Shown here piece after piece: positions 15,966 to 24,800 of a stretch of 64,000 nt of DNA (position 1 is its first letter; every line of letters starts with the position of its first letter). The position numbers were made by a program, and so were the translations under genes. The notes under the pieces are model-generated. The model did not search any database, was not told the origin of the DNA, and saw only the letters and a list, made by a program, of their open reading frames with translations. Origin of the DNA: Sphingomonas sp. PP-CC-1A-547 (GTDB taxonomy: Bacteria > Pseudomonadota > Alphaproteobacteria > Sphingomonadales > Sphingomonadaceae); assembly GCF_003610375.1 (NCBI RefSeq), contig NZ_RAPZ01000011.1, positions 434,001-498,000 of the forward strand. The letters run 5' to 3'.

Positions 15966-16253
15966 TCAGTTCCTCCGATCAGAAGTGCGGTCGGACTGAA
16001 GGTCCGACAGATACGGCGATTGCGTGGTGCCGAGACCCGGCTTCCAGTCGGGATTGTCGGCGGCGATGATCCGTTCGACGGTCATCACGCGGTCCTCGAG
16101 GCGGCGGGCCAAGGCCTGCATCTCGTCGAGCAGGCGTTCATCCTCCTCGGTGATCCGCGGCGCCTGCTTCCACTTGGTGATGTAGTGCAGGATCACCCAC
16201 GGCAGCCCGATGAAGAGCACGGCGCAGACGAGAACGGGCATCAGGTCATCCAT
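15966..16253 (-). CDS. pspB: phage shock protein B
   Basis: 95 aa, longer than E. coli PspB (74 aa). One N-terminal membrane segment (about residues 5-27, MPVLVCAVLFIGLPWVILHYI), then the coiled coil RRLEDRVMTVERIIAADNPDWK, which matches the PspB ending (RIQALESILDAEHPNW). A C-terminal extension of about 20 polar residues follows. It starts 1 bp after the pspA stop. It should work with PspC as the stress sensor. Confidence 0.9.
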   Translation of the reverse strand: MDDLMPVLVCAVLFIGLPWVILHYITKWKQAPRITEEDERLLDEMQALARRLEDRVMTVERIIAADNPDWKPGLGTTQSPYLSDLQSDRTSDRRN

Positions 16254-16254
16254 C

Positions 16255-16920
16255 TCAATCGTCCTTCTTCATGCGCGCCTTGAGCGCGGCGAGCTGGGCG
16301 TTGACCTTGTCGTCGCTGCGCAGCTCGGCGATTTCCTCTTCGAGCGTCTTGACGACGCCTAGCCCCATCGCATCCGCGCGGCCTTCGGCTTCATCGACGC
16401 GGCGGTCGAGGATGTCGAAGCGGCTGAACGCCTCATGCGTCTTCGGGCCGTTGTACATTTCCCGAAGGCGCGTCCGGTTGTTCGCGCTCTCCAGCCGGGT
16501 CTGCACCGCGTTCTGCTTGGTGCGCGCCTCGCGGAGCTTGGTCTGGAGCTTGGCGATGTCCTCTTCCGACGCGCGCAGCGCATCGTCGAGCACGCCGACC
16601 TCGCCCTTCAACTGCTCGGCCATGTCGAACGCCTTCTGACGCTCGACCAGGGCTGCCTTGGCAAGATCCTCACGGTCCTTGCTCAGCGCCAGTTCGGCCT
16701 TCTCGGTCCAGTTGTCCTGAAGCTGCTCCAGCTTCGAGATATGGCGGCGCATCTCCTTCTGGTCGGCGATGGTGCGCGCGGCGGAGGCGCGAACCTCGAC
16801 CAATGTTTCCTCCATCTCCAGGATGATCATGCGGATCATCTTCGACGGATCTTCGGCCTTCTCGATGAGATCGGCGAAGTTGGCGGCGACGATGTCGCGG
16901 GTGCGGGAAAAGATGCCCAT
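16255..16920 (-). CDS. pspA: phage shock protein A (PspA/IM30)
   Basis: 221-aa coiled-coil protein that binds damaged inner membrane as ESCRT-III-like assemblies and inhibits PspF under normal growth (family knowledge). It begins MGIFSRTRDIVAANFADLIEKAEDPSKMI with the amphipathic N-terminal helix and the EDP motif, and continues as long heptad helices to the C-terminus (FDILDRRVDEAEGRADAMG). The start is the ATG at 16920; the frame upstream is not family-like. pspB follows after 1 bp. Confidence 0.95.
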   Translation of the reverse strand: MGIFSRTRDIVAANFADLIEKAEDPSKMIRMIILEMEETLVEVRASAARTIADQKEMRRHISKLEQLQDNWTEKAELALSKDREDLAKAALVERQKAFDMAEQLKGEVGVLDDALRASEEDIAKLQTKLREARTKQNAVQTRLESANNRTRLREMYNGPKTHEAFSRFDILDRRVDEAEGRADAMGLGVVKTLEEEIAELRSDDKVNAQLAALKARMKKDD

Positions 16921-16973
16921 GTAAATCCTACTCCAGGGGTCGGCCCTAGGCTCTTGGCGAGCCGTCGGGGGTC

Positions 16974-17117
16974 TTATGCCACGATTGCGGTGGTTGCCGC
17001 GATAGGCGTCATGTTGGTTGCGGTCGCAGGTCCCACCGCGCCGATGACGCAAGTTGCGCTGGCGACGATGGTGCAGAGGGCGGCGACGACGGTGCGGGCG
17101 ATGTTGGTGTTGAACAT
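16974..17117 (-). CDS. 47-aa hydrophobic leader protein of the psp operon
   Basis: Short gene between the sigma-54 promoter and pspA, preceded by a good ribosome-binding site (AAGGGG, 7 bp before the ATG). The product begins MFNTNIARTVVAALCTIVAS and is hydrophobic and Ala/Thr/Val-rich throughout, like a signal peptide with a short mature remainder, or a single membrane helix. It holds two Cys. It ends 53 bp before pspA. I know of no assigned function; it may be a small membrane stress protein or a translation leader. Confidence 0.6.
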   Translation of the reverse strand: MFNTNIARTVVAALCTIVASATCVIGAVGPATATNMTPIAATTAIVA

Positions 17118-17174
17118 GGTGGGTCCCCTTTAAGGATGGTTGGTTCCGCTATTTGGCGGGTTGCCTGAAGCATT

Positions 17175-17189
17175 GCATGTGTCGTGCCA
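17175..17189 (-). promoter_or_regulatory. sigma-54 promoter of the psp operon
   Basis: Read on the - strand, TGGCACGACACATGC matches the -24/-12 consensus TGGCACG-N4-TTGC with correct spacing and one mismatch. It lies 57 bp before the 47-aa leader gene and about 100 bp from the divergent pspF start, as expected for a PspF-activated operon. Transcription should begin near 17163. Confidence 0.85.
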
Positions 17190-17289
17190 GTTTCGAAAAC
17201 GGCGGATTTGCAGGGCTTTGCGCGATTTCGACCGTCGGACAGGCACCGCAAGCTTGCCAAGAGTTGGGAATTCGCGCCACATCTTCGCC

Positions 17290-18327
17290 ATGGAGAGAAC
17301 AACCCAGGTCATCGGCGAGTCCGGCACGTTCATGGCCGCGCTCGAACGCGCATCGCGGGCGGCGGCGTTGGACCGGCCGGTACTGGTGATCGGCGAGCGT
17401 GGCACGGGCAAGGAACTCGTCGCCGAACGCCTCCACCGCCTGTCGCCGCGGTGGGACCAGCCGCTGGTGATCATGAACTGCGCGGCGCTGCCCGAGACGC
17501 TGATCGAGGCGGAATTGTTCGGGCATGAGGCCGGCGCGTTCACCGGCGCGACGAAGGCTCGGGTAGGGCGGTTCGAGGAGGCGGACGGGGGAACGCTGTT
17601 CCTCGACGAGCTCGGCACGCTGTCGATGGCGGCGCAGGACCGGCTGCTGCGCGCGGTCGAATATGGCGAGATCACGCGGATCGGCTCGTCGCGACCCATG
17701 CGCGTCGACGTCCGGATCGTGGCGGCGACCAACGAGCATCTGCCGGACAAGGTCGACCGGCACGAGTTCCGGGCCGATCTGCTCGACCGGTTGTCGTTCG
17801 AGGTGGTGACGTTGCCACCTCTGCGCGCGCGAACCGGGGACGTGGTGGTGCTGGCGGAGCATTTCGGCCGGCGCATGGCGTCTGAGTTGGGCCGCGAACG
17901 CTGGGAGGGGTTCGGCCCGGCAGCGATGGACGCGCTGATCGCTTATAGCTGGCCCGGTAACGTCCGCGAACTCCGCAACGTCGTCGAGCGCGCAGTGTAC
18001 CGCTGGGAGCAGGCGGGACCGATCGATGCGATCGAGATTGACCCGTTCCAGTCGCCACACCGGCCGGGCGCCTCGACCGTCCCTAGGCCTATGGTTGTGG
18101 CGCCGCGCGCGGCCGAACCGGACGAAGCCGAGGACCCGGTCGTCGCGTGCGAAGAAGGCCCCTCGGACTTCAAGTCCCGCGTATCCCGCTTCGAACGCGA
18201 CCTGCTCTCGCGCGCGCTGTCGGAACATCGTTTCAACCAACGCGCCACCGCCGAAGCGCTAGGCCTGAGCTACGACCAACTCCGCCACGCCCTGAAACGC
18301 CACGACCTCCTAAACGCGGGAGCTTGA
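17290..18327 (+). CDS. pspF: psp operon transcriptional activator (sigma-54 enhancer-binding)
   Basis: 345-aa activator that remodels sigma-54 RNA polymerase at the psp promoter. There is no N-terminal receiver domain; it begins directly with the AAA+ domain, as PspF does. Visible are Walker A GERGTGKE (about residue 35), the sigma-54-contact loop GAFTGA, Walker B TLFLDELG, the sensor AATNEHL and AYSWPGNVRELRN. A Fis-type helix-turn-helix closes the protein (RATAEALGLSYDQLRHALKRH). It is divergent from the psp operon. The start MERTTQVIGES is chosen for family length; upstream frame sequence is not conserved in type. Confidence 0.93.
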   Translation: MERTTQVIGESGTFMAALERASRAAALDRPVLVIGERGTGKELVAERLHRLSPRWDQPLVIMNCAALPETLIEAELFGHEAGAFTGATKARVGRFEEADGGTLFLDELGTLSMAAQDRLLRAVEYGEITRIGSSRPMRVDVRIVAATNEHLPDKVDRHEFRADLLDRLSFEVVTLPPLRARTGDVVVLAEHFGRRMASELGRERWEGFGPAAMDALIAYSWPGNVRELRNVVERAVYRWEQAGPIDAIEIDPFQSPHRPGASTVPRPMVVAPRAAEPDEAEDPVVACEEGPSDFKSRVSRFERDLLSRALSEHRFNQRATAEALGLSYDQLRHALKRHDLLNAGA

Positions 18328-18331
18328 GCTA

Positions 18332-18455
18332 ATCCTCCCCCGCAAGGGGGAGGTGGCTGGCTCTTGCCAGACGGAGGGGGAGGACACGGAGCAGAGGTTT
18401 CGCGTGCCTCCCCCTCTGTCACCTTCGGCGCCACCTCCCCCTTGCGGGGGAGGAT
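18332..18455. repeat. palindromic intergenic repeat, family A
   Basis: 124-bp copy with the same nested arms as 13769-13895 (ATCCTCCCCCGCAAGGGGGA and complement; GACGGAGGGGGAGG inner arm). It fills the gap between the convergent pspF and the antiporter gene. Confidence 0.9.
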
Positions 18456-18468
18456 CGTAGGTGTTTCG

Positions 18469-19677
18469 TCACCCGCTCTTCCCCACCAACCCCACCAGCT
18501 TCTTCAACTTCGGCGCGACCACCGGCACGGTCAGCATCGTGCTCGCCAGCGCCATCAGCAGCAGCGCGGTGAACGTCTCATTCGTGATGATCTTCTTATC
18601 CAGAAGGATGTTGACGAAGATGATCATGATTAGCGCCTTGGTCTGGAGCAGCCAGCCGATCGCCGACGCCTCGCCCGGCCGCCACTTCAGGATCCGTCCC
18701 GCCGCGTGAACCCCCGCCAGCTTGCCGCCGACCGACGCGACCAGCAGCAACGCCGCCGCCCCGAACACCGCGTAACCGCCGACCGCCCACTGCGTCTTCA
18801 ATCCCGTCGACAGAAAGAACACCGGCATCACGGCCAGCAGCACGAAGTGGCGGAACTGGTCCATCTTCGCGGTGGTAAACCATTTCGAATCGAGCACCGC
18901 GCCAGACAGGAACGCGCCGACCATGAAGTGCAGCCCCGCCCAATCCGCCGCGAACCCGCAGCCGGCAAGCCAGATCAGGCTTACATACCAGCGATCGCGC
19001 TCCTCGATCCGCGCCATCAGTTTGCGTACGATCAACGTCGCGACCGCGAACCCGACCAGGAAGGCGCCTTGCCGACCGACCCGCTCCCAATCGAGCAGGA
19101 TCAGCGCGAGAACACCCCAGATCGCGATGTCGTCGAGGCTGGCATAGCGCAGGATCCGCTGGCCGATCGGCTGGCGCAGTACGTCGAGCTTCTCGAGAAA
19201 CAGCACCAGGATCGGCAGCGCGGTGACCGCGCACGCCATGCCAATGCCGAGCACGACCTGCCACGTCGCACCGTCCGGCCCGCGCCAGCCTGGGTAGCGC
19301 AACATTAGCACCGCGGCGATGCTGCCGGTAAGGAGCGGCACCGCGAGCGCCAGCCCCGCCGTCACGCCAGTCTCGCTGCGGCGCTTCCACGCCTCGCCGA
19401 GATCGAGTTCGATGCCGGCAACCCAGACGAACATCATCACCGCCCACCACGCGATGCCGTTCAGAGAGCCCAAAGTCGCGGGCGTGAAGACCGTCGCGTA
19501 ATAGTCGGGATACGCCGCCCCCAGCACGCCCGGCCCGAGCAGGATCCCGCCAAAGATCTGCACCACCACCAGCGGCGCCCAGTAATCGGTCCGCCCGAGC
19601 CGCCACACCAGATACGGCACGGTAAAAATGATGAGTATCGCGAGGAGGAAGACCTCCGTCGGCGTCATGGCGTGCAT
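18469..19677 (-). CDS. cation/proton antiporter (CPA2 family)
   Basis: 402-aa inner-membrane protein with about 12 hydrophobic segments and the Na+/H+ exchanger fold: GGILLGPGVLGAAYP in an early helix, the MACAVTALPILVLFLEKL segment, LDDIAIWGVLALILL and AGLHFMVGAFLSGAVLD with its acidic residue. There is no C-terminal TrkA-N or RCK domain, so it is a short-form CPA2 exchanger of Na+ or K+ against H+. The start is the ATG at 19677 with GGGGGA 5 bp upstream; another ATG three codons later is possible. A single-gene unit. Confidence 0.88.
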   Translation of the reverse strand: MHAMTPTEVFLLAILIIFTVPYLVWRLGRTDYWAPLVVVQIFGGILLGPGVLGAAYPDYYATVFTPATLGSLNGIAWWAVMMFVWVAGIELDLGEAWKRRSETGVTAGLALAVPLLTGSIAAVLMLRYPGWRGPDGATWQVVLGIGMACAVTALPILVLFLEKLDVLRQPIGQRILRYASLDDIAIWGVLALILLDWERVGRQGAFLVGFAVATLIVRKLMARIEERDRWYVSLIWLAGCGFAADWAGLHFMVGAFLSGAVLDSKWFTTAKMDQFRHFVLLAVMPVFFLSTGLKTQWAVGGYAVFGAAALLLVASVGGKLAGVHAAGRILKWRPGEASAIGWLLQTKALIMIIFVNILLDKKIITNETFTALLLMALASTMLTVPVVAPKLKKLVGLVGKSG

Positions 19678-19924
19678 GTGGATCCCCCGCGCCGGTCGGT
19701 TCCCCCGCCGGCTTTGTTACGGTAGCGGTATTATGCGGTCGACGCGGGCACGGCAATATGCGGACGCCGGGATCGACCCAGCCCGGTTCATTCTTTCCAA
19801 TGCTTCATAACGGGACAGGCGTCGTCAAAGCGCGGCGGACGCACTGGTCGAAGCGCGACGTTCCGTGCGATCACGCAGCCCATATTGTCTGTGGGCCACC
19901 GCCGCGGAACGAAGAGGATCTCGG

Positions 19925-20845
19925 ATGAAACGATCGTTGCTCGCCCTCGCGCTGTTCGCCGCCCCCGCGTTCGCACAGAGCTCGGCGCCGTTCACGGTGA
20001 ACGGGCAGGGGTTCGGGACGTTGCAGGAGGCGGTCTCGTCGATCCGGCTGGGCACCGCGACGATCCTGATCGCACCGGGCACCTACCGGCAGTGCGCGGT
20101 CCAGGCCGGCGGCCACATCACCTTCAAGGCGGTAAAGCCCGGCACCGCGATCTTCGAGAAGGTCGCCTGCGAGGACAAGGCGGCGCTGGTCCTGCGCGGG
20201 CAGGGCTCGGTCGTCGATGGCCTCGTTTTCCGCGGCTATCGCGTGTCGGACGGCAATGGGGCGGGCATCCGCACCGAGATGGGCGACCTGACCGTCACCA
20301 ACGCGATGTTCCTCGACAGCCAGGAGGGCATCCTCGGCGGCGAGCCGACCGGTCAGAAGATCCTGATCGACCATTCCACCTTCGCAGGGCTCGGCCAGTG
20401 CGACGAATCGCCAGGCTGTTCGCATGCGATCTACCTTGCCAACAAAGGCAGTGTGACGATCACCAACTCGCGGTTCGAGCGCGGTACCGGCGGGCACTAC
20501 GTCAAGCTGCGCGTGCCGACCGTGTCGATCACCGACAACAGCTTCGACGATACGGCGGGCAAGAAGACCAACTACATGATCGACCTGCCCGAAGGCGCGA
20601 CGGGCCTGATCGCGCGCAACACCTTCGTGCAGGGGCGCAACAAGGAGAACCACACCGGCCTGATCGTGGTCGCGGCAGAGGCGCAGACGTATCCCTCGAC
20701 CGGGTTGCGGATCGAAGGTAACGACGCACGACTGTCGCCTGGGGACAGCAGCAGCCCCGCATTCCTTGCGGACTACAGCCACGACAAGCTGGCGTTGGGG
20801 GCGAACCGGCTGGGCACCGGGTTGCGGGCGTTCGAGACGCGGTGA
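19925..20845 (+). CDS. exported right-handed beta-helix protein
   Basis: 306 aa with signal peptide MKRSLLALALFAAPAFA (cleavage before Gln18). The mature part is made of repeated strand-turn units typical of a parallel beta-helix (GLVFRGYRVSDGNGAGI, LTVTNAMFLDSQEGILGG, ILIDHSTFAGLGQ, VTITNSRFERGTGG, VSITDNSFDDTAG), like pectate-lyase or polysaccharide-binding proteins. A Cys pair (GQCDESPGCSHAIYL) sits in the middle. The catalytic residues of a known lyase are not evident, so the substrate is unknown. Located next to, and convergent with, the alkaline phosphatase gene. Confidence 0.78.
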   Translation: MKRSLLALALFAAPAFAQSSAPFTVNGQGFGTLQEAVSSIRLGTATILIAPGTYRQCAVQAGGHITFKAVKPGTAIFEKVACEDKAALVLRGQGSVVDGLVFRGYRVSDGNGAGIRTEMGDLTVTNAMFLDSQEGILGGEPTGQKILIDHSTFAGLGQCDESPGCSHAIYLANKGSVTITNSRFERGTGGHYVKLRVPTVSITDNSFDDTAGKKTNYMIDLPEGATGLIARNTFVQGRNKENHTGLIVVAAEAQTYPSTGLRIEGNDARLSPGDSSSPAFLADYSHDKLALGANRLGTGLRAFETR

Positions 20846-20870
20846 ACTGATCCGCATCCCACCCACTATT

Positions 20871-20955
20871 CGTCACCCCAGCGAAAGCTGGGGTATCCCG
20901 GTTGGGATAGGCTCGCACGGTCACGGGGAGATCCCAGCTTTCGCTGGGATGACGG
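20871..20955. repeat. palindromic intergenic repeat, family B variant
   Basis: Arms CGTCACCCCAGCGAAAGCTG and complement, separated by about 40 bp with GGTTGGGAT. It lies between the convergent beta-helix and alkaline phosphatase genes. Confidence 0.75.
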
Positions 20956-21010
20956 ATTTGGAGGGAAGCGGCACCGCACCGAACATTGCTTTTTGGGTAA
21001 GGTTCGACCC

Positions 21011-22639
21011 TCAGTTAGCGCACGTACTCGCAGCCCCCGGATCCAGATCCAGACACCGCCCATCCAGCCCGCTAACCGGCAACCCGATCGTCGCCGCCAG
21101 GGTCGGCACGATATCCACCGTCTCCACCGACAGCGGCTGCTCGAACCCCGTCATCCCCTTGCGCCAGAACAGGATCGGCACGCGGCGGTCGTAATCCCAC
21201 GGCGACCCATGCGTCTCGACATAGCCACCTGCCGGGGAGACGATCGTCGTCACGCGTGGCTTGAGTAGCACCACCATCTGGCCCGACCGCTCCGGATAGA
21301 ACGACGCCCGCGCCCGCTCGATCAGCGTCCACGTCTCGGGCGGGGACTTCGCCATCGGCGTCGCCATGATCTCGGCAGCCGAGTACGCACCCGCAATCTG
21401 CGGCATCGCGCGATACCGCCGCAGCGCTTCGGCAAGCACCTTCGCCTGCGTCTTCGCCGGCAGCGTGTCGTCGATATAAACGTCGCCTTCGGTCCCGAGC
21501 AGCACGCTACCCGGCAGCCCCATGTCCTTGGCAATCGCGGTGCCGACCTGCTTGGCGAGGACGTTCTCGTCCATATGCGCCTCCATCGGCATCGCGCGCT
21601 GCTGCTGGCGTTCGGTCGCGTCGTGCGCGCCGTGATCCGCGGTCAGCACGACCTCGTAATCGACCCCGGTCTCGTCCATCACCGCGAAGAAATCGCCCAG
21701 TGTCTTGTCGAGCTGCGCCATCTGGATGCACATCTCCGACCCCTGCGTACCGTAGGTATGCCCGATATAGTCCGTCGCCGACGCGCCGATATCGATGATG
21801 TCGGTTTGCGGCCCCTTGCCGAGCTTCATGTCCTGCACCAGCGCCGCCGCCATCGCGAACACCGCAGCGTCGGAGGCTGGCGACACGCGGAAGCCTTTCG
21901 CGTCGCTGGCGTCGCGCTCGAAGCGCCCTTGGCCATAGGTCTTGCCCGCGATCACGATCGGATGGTTCACGCCCGCGCAGTAACCCGGCAATGGCAGCGC
22001 CGCCTGCGGCTTGGCGATCAGCGCGGCGACCGCGTCGCGCGTGCGCTGCACCGCCGGCGGCACCGCGCGGCCGGCATACGACACATACGTCTTGCCGTCC
22101 CACCACCAAAGCTCGTCGACCTTGTGCCCGCCCATCATCACCGCCGCGCGGTCCTTCCCCGCGACCGACACCGAGCGGGTCCGCGGATCGCGCGCCTTCA
22201 TCATCTCGCCGAGCGTCGGCACCTTCAGGTGCATGTCGGACACGGTGTAGCTGTCGTGCGTGCTGCCGGTGACGCGTTCGTCCTCCGAGCAGTAGACGAT
22301 CTTGTCGGGCCGCCCGGCGCGCTGGTCGATCCAGTTGTTGGCGATGATCCCGGTATGCGCGGGCCGCATCCCGGTCAGGATCGTCGAGTGGCCAGGGCAC
22401 GTCTCGGTTGCCGCGTGGCTCTGATACCCGCTCGGGAACACCGCGCCGTTCAGCAGCCGGGTGAAGCCACCGGTATAGTGGTTGCGATATTGCTGGAACA
22501 GGTCGGCGGCGAACTGGTCGACCGAGATCGCGACGATCAGTTTCGGCGGAGTCGTCGGGGTCGCCGCGGGGGGCGCCGCCGTCTGGGCAGAGACCGAAGA
22601 AGCCGAAGTCAGCAGGAGCGCGGCGATAAGTGCTTTCAC
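21011..22639 (-). CDS. phoK: alkaline phosphatase of the PhoK/SPAP type
   Basis: About 542-aa exported metallo-phosphatase of the nucleotide pyrophosphatase/phosphodiesterase superfamily. A signal peptide (KALIAALLLTSASSVSA-Q) is followed by LIVAISVDQFAADLF with the first metal Asp, the nucleophile Thr in HAATETCPGHSTILTG, then ADHGAHDATERQ and the late His in VETHGSPWDYDRRVPILF. The arrangement fits the Thr-nucleophile alkaline phosphatase known from Sphingomonas (PhoK/SPAP). The start is taken as GTG with AAAGGA 6 bp upstream; a TTG 7 codons earlier also has a ribosome-binding site. It ends with Cys pairs (DGRCLDLDPGAASTCAN). Confidence 0.85.
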   Translation of the reverse strand: MKALIAALLLTSASSVSAQTAAPPAATPTTPPKLIVAISVDQFAADLFQQYRNHYTGGFTRLLNGAVFPSGYQSHAATETCPGHSTILTGMRPAHTGIIANNWIDQRAGRPDKIVYCSEDERVTGSTHDSYTVSDMHLKVPTLGEMMKARDPRTRSVSVAGKDRAAVMMGGHKVDELWWWDGKTYVSYAGRAVPPAVQRTRDAVAALIAKPQAALPLPGYCAGVNHPIVIAGKTYGQGRFERDASDAKGFRVSPASDAAVFAMAAALVQDMKLGKGPQTDIIDIGASATDYIGHTYGTQGSEMCIQMAQLDKTLGDFFAVMDETGVDYEVVLTADHGAHDATERQQQRAMPMEAHMDENVLAKQVGTAIAKDMGLPGSVLLGTEGDVYIDDTLPAKTQAKVLAEALRRYRAMPQIAGAYSAAEIMATPMAKSPPETWTLIERARASFYPERSGQMVVLLKPRVTTIVSPAGGYVETHGSPWDYDRRVPILFWRKGMTGFEQPLSVETVDIVPTLAATIGLPVSGLDGRCLDLDPGAASTCAN

Positions 22640-22747
22640 GAACAGTCCTTTAGCCAGCAACGTCCCTTGAGCAGGGCCGTCGCTTTGAAGTGCAATACGA
22701 CAAGGTCACCGCTATGGCTTTGCGCGATGAACGAAACAAGGATGGCC

Positions 22748-24796
22748 ATGCGCGGATTACGTTGCGTCCTCATGACGGTCTTGCTGGCCGTCTGCGGGCT
22801 GGCGAGTGCGCCCGCGCTTGCGGAATCGCTGAACGGCTCCAGCCAGCATCTGATGATGAAGCTGGTCGCCGAAAGCGATCACCCGAAAGCCGGCGCGCCG
22901 TTGACGATCGCGTTGGCAACGACGCCAGAGACCGGCTGGCACGGCTATTGGCGCAACCCGGGCGATGCGGGCTTTCCGGCGACGTTCGACTGGACTTTGC
23001 CGACGGGCGCGAAGGCGGGCGAGCCCGAATGGCCGGTGCCGACGACGCTGCTGATCGCTGGCCTGATGAACTATGTCTACGAGGCGCCCTATGCGCCGCT
23101 AGTGACGATCCAGGTTCCGGCGGGGCTGGCGGTAGGCACGAAATTCCCGATCCGCCTGAAGACGAGCTATCTCGTCTGCTCCGCGACGATCTGTGTACCC
23201 GAGGAAAAGGCGCTGTCGCTCGACCTCACGATCGGTGACGGCGTGCCGTCTCAGGCCGCCGCATTCGCGGGCTGGCGTCAGGCGATCCCCAAGCCGCTCG
23301 ATGCCGGCGCGACCTACGCAGCAAGCAACGGGACGATGCGGATCGCGGTGCCGTTTCCGGCGGGCGCGAAGATCGACAAGGCGTATTTCTTCCCGGTCAC
23401 CACCGGCGCGATCGAGAACGGCGCGGCGCAGACGGTCATGCGCGACGGCGATCGGCTGACGATCAGCACCAAGGTTGCGGCGAACGCCAAGGTTGGCGGA
23501 CCGATCGAGGGCGTGCTCCGGATCGGTGACGGGCAGGGGCTCGGCGTCAAGGCAACGCCCGGTGCGGTGGCCGAAGCGGCCGGCGGCGACGCGACCAGCA
23601 CCAGCGGCGAAAGCCTCTGGTTGACCGCGCTGATCGCGTTCGCCGGAGCAGTGCTCGGCGGCCTGATCCTCAACATCATGCCCTGCGTGTTCCCGATCCT
23701 CAGCCTCAAGGCGCTCAGCCTCGCTCGTGGTGGTGCGAGCGAGAAGGACGCGCGGGGCGAGGCGTTGGCTTACACCGCGGGCGTCGTGCTGGTCTGCCTC
23801 GGTCTCGGCGGCGCGATCCTCGCGTTGCGCGCAGGCGGCTCCGCAGTCGGCTGGGCGTTCCAGTTGCAGCATCCCGGCGCGATCGTCGCGCTGCTGTTGC
23901 TGAGCACCGCGATCGCGTTCAACCTCGCCGGACTGTTCGAGGTCCCGACACCCCGCTTTGCCGGCGAGAGTGGCGCGAGCGGCGCGTTCGCGACCGGAGC
24001 ACTTGCCGCGTTCATCGCGACGCCGTGCACCGGGCCGTTCATGGGCGCAGCGCTCGGCGCGGCGCTGGTGCTGCCGTGGCCCGCGGCACTCGCAGTGTTC
24101 GGCGGGCTCGGGATCGGCTTGTCGCTCCCCTTCCTCGCGATCGGGTTCATTCCATCATGGCGACGGTGGCTGCCAAAGCCCGGCGCGTGGATGGAGACGT
24201 TCCGTCACATCCTGTCGGTGCCGATGTTCCTCACCGCGATCGCGCTGGGCTGGGTGCTCGGGCGCCAGACCGGCGTGGATACGCTGACGCTCGCGCTGGT
24301 CGCGGTGCTGGCGGTCGGCGCGGTGCTGTGGATCGGCGGCTCGCGCCAGCGCAAGGGCAAGTCGTTCGGCGCGGTCGCGCAGGTGCTCTTGCTGGTGGTC
24401 TTCGTCGGCAGCGCGGTATTGATCTCACGTGCGCCGCCGGTCGCCGCCAAGACTGCGACCGCGGGTGACGAGGCGTTCACCGAGGCCAAGCTCGCCTCGC
24501 TGCGCGCCGAAAAGCGCCCGGTGTTCGTCTACTTCACCGCCGACTGGTGCCTGACGTGCAAGGTCAACGAGAAGGCGGCGATCGATACGACAGGCGTCCG
24601 CGACGCCTTCGCCAAGCACAGCGTCGCGGCGCTGATCGGCGACTGGACCGACGGCGACCCGGTCATGGGCCGCTTCATCCAAGCCCACAACCGCGCCGGC
24701 GTGCCGCTGTACCTATACTACGCGCCGGGCGCAGCCGAACCCACCGTCCTCCCGCAGGTCCTCACGCCGGGCCTGCTGGAGGGATTGGGCGCCTGA
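22748..24796 (+). CDS. dsbD: thiol:disulfide interchange protein DsbD
   Basis: 682-aa inner-membrane protein that carries electrons from cytoplasmic thioredoxin to periplasmic thiol proteins. Order: signal peptide (about 1-25, ending ASAPALA), an N-terminal periplasmic domain with a Cys pair (YLVCSATICVPE), a membrane domain of about eight helices with the redox Cys in NIMPCVFPILSLK and ATPCTGPFMG, and a C-terminal thioredoxin-like domain with TADWCLTCKVNE. The start is the ATG with AAGGA 5 bp upstream; two other ATGs lie a few codons earlier. The long open frame upstream is antisense to phoK. Divergent from phoK. Confidence 0.93.
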   Translation: MRGLRCVLMTVLLAVCGLASAPALAESLNGSSQHLMMKLVAESDHPKAGAPLTIALATTPETGWHGYWRNPGDAGFPATFDWTLPTGAKAGEPEWPVPTTLLIAGLMNYVYEAPYAPLVTIQVPAGLAVGTKFPIRLKTSYLVCSATICVPEEKALSLDLTIGDGVPSQAAAFAGWRQAIPKPLDAGATYAASNGTMRIAVPFPAGAKIDKAYFFPVTTGAIENGAAQTVMRDGDRLTISTKVAANAKVGGPIEGVLRIGDGQGLGVKATPGAVAEAAGGDATSTSGESLWLTALIAFAGAVLGGLILNIMPCVFPILSLKALSLARGGASEKDARGEALAYTAGVVLVCLGLGGAILALRAGGSAVGWAFQLQHPGAIVALLLLSTAIAFNLAGLFEVPTPRFAGESGASGAFATGALAAFIATPCTGPFMGAALGAALVLPWPAALAVFGGLGIGLSLPFLAIGFIPSWRRWLPKPGAWMETFRHILSVPMFLTAIALGWVLGRQTGVDTLTLALVAVLAVGAVLWIGGSRQRKGKSFGAVAQVLLLVVFVGSAVLISRAPPVAAKTATAGDEAFTEAKLASLRAEKRPVFVYFTADWCLTCKVNEKAAIDTTGVRDAFAKHSVAALIGDWTDGDPVMGRFIQAHNRAGVPLYLYYAPGAAEPTVLPQVLTPGLLEGLGA

Positions 24797-24800
24797 ACCG

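Noticed and set aside
21575..22747. A long open frame continuous with dsbD
   Set aside because: The 390 extra codons are antisense to the phoK gene and His/Arg-rich. The DsbD signal peptide and ribosome-binding site place the start at 22748.
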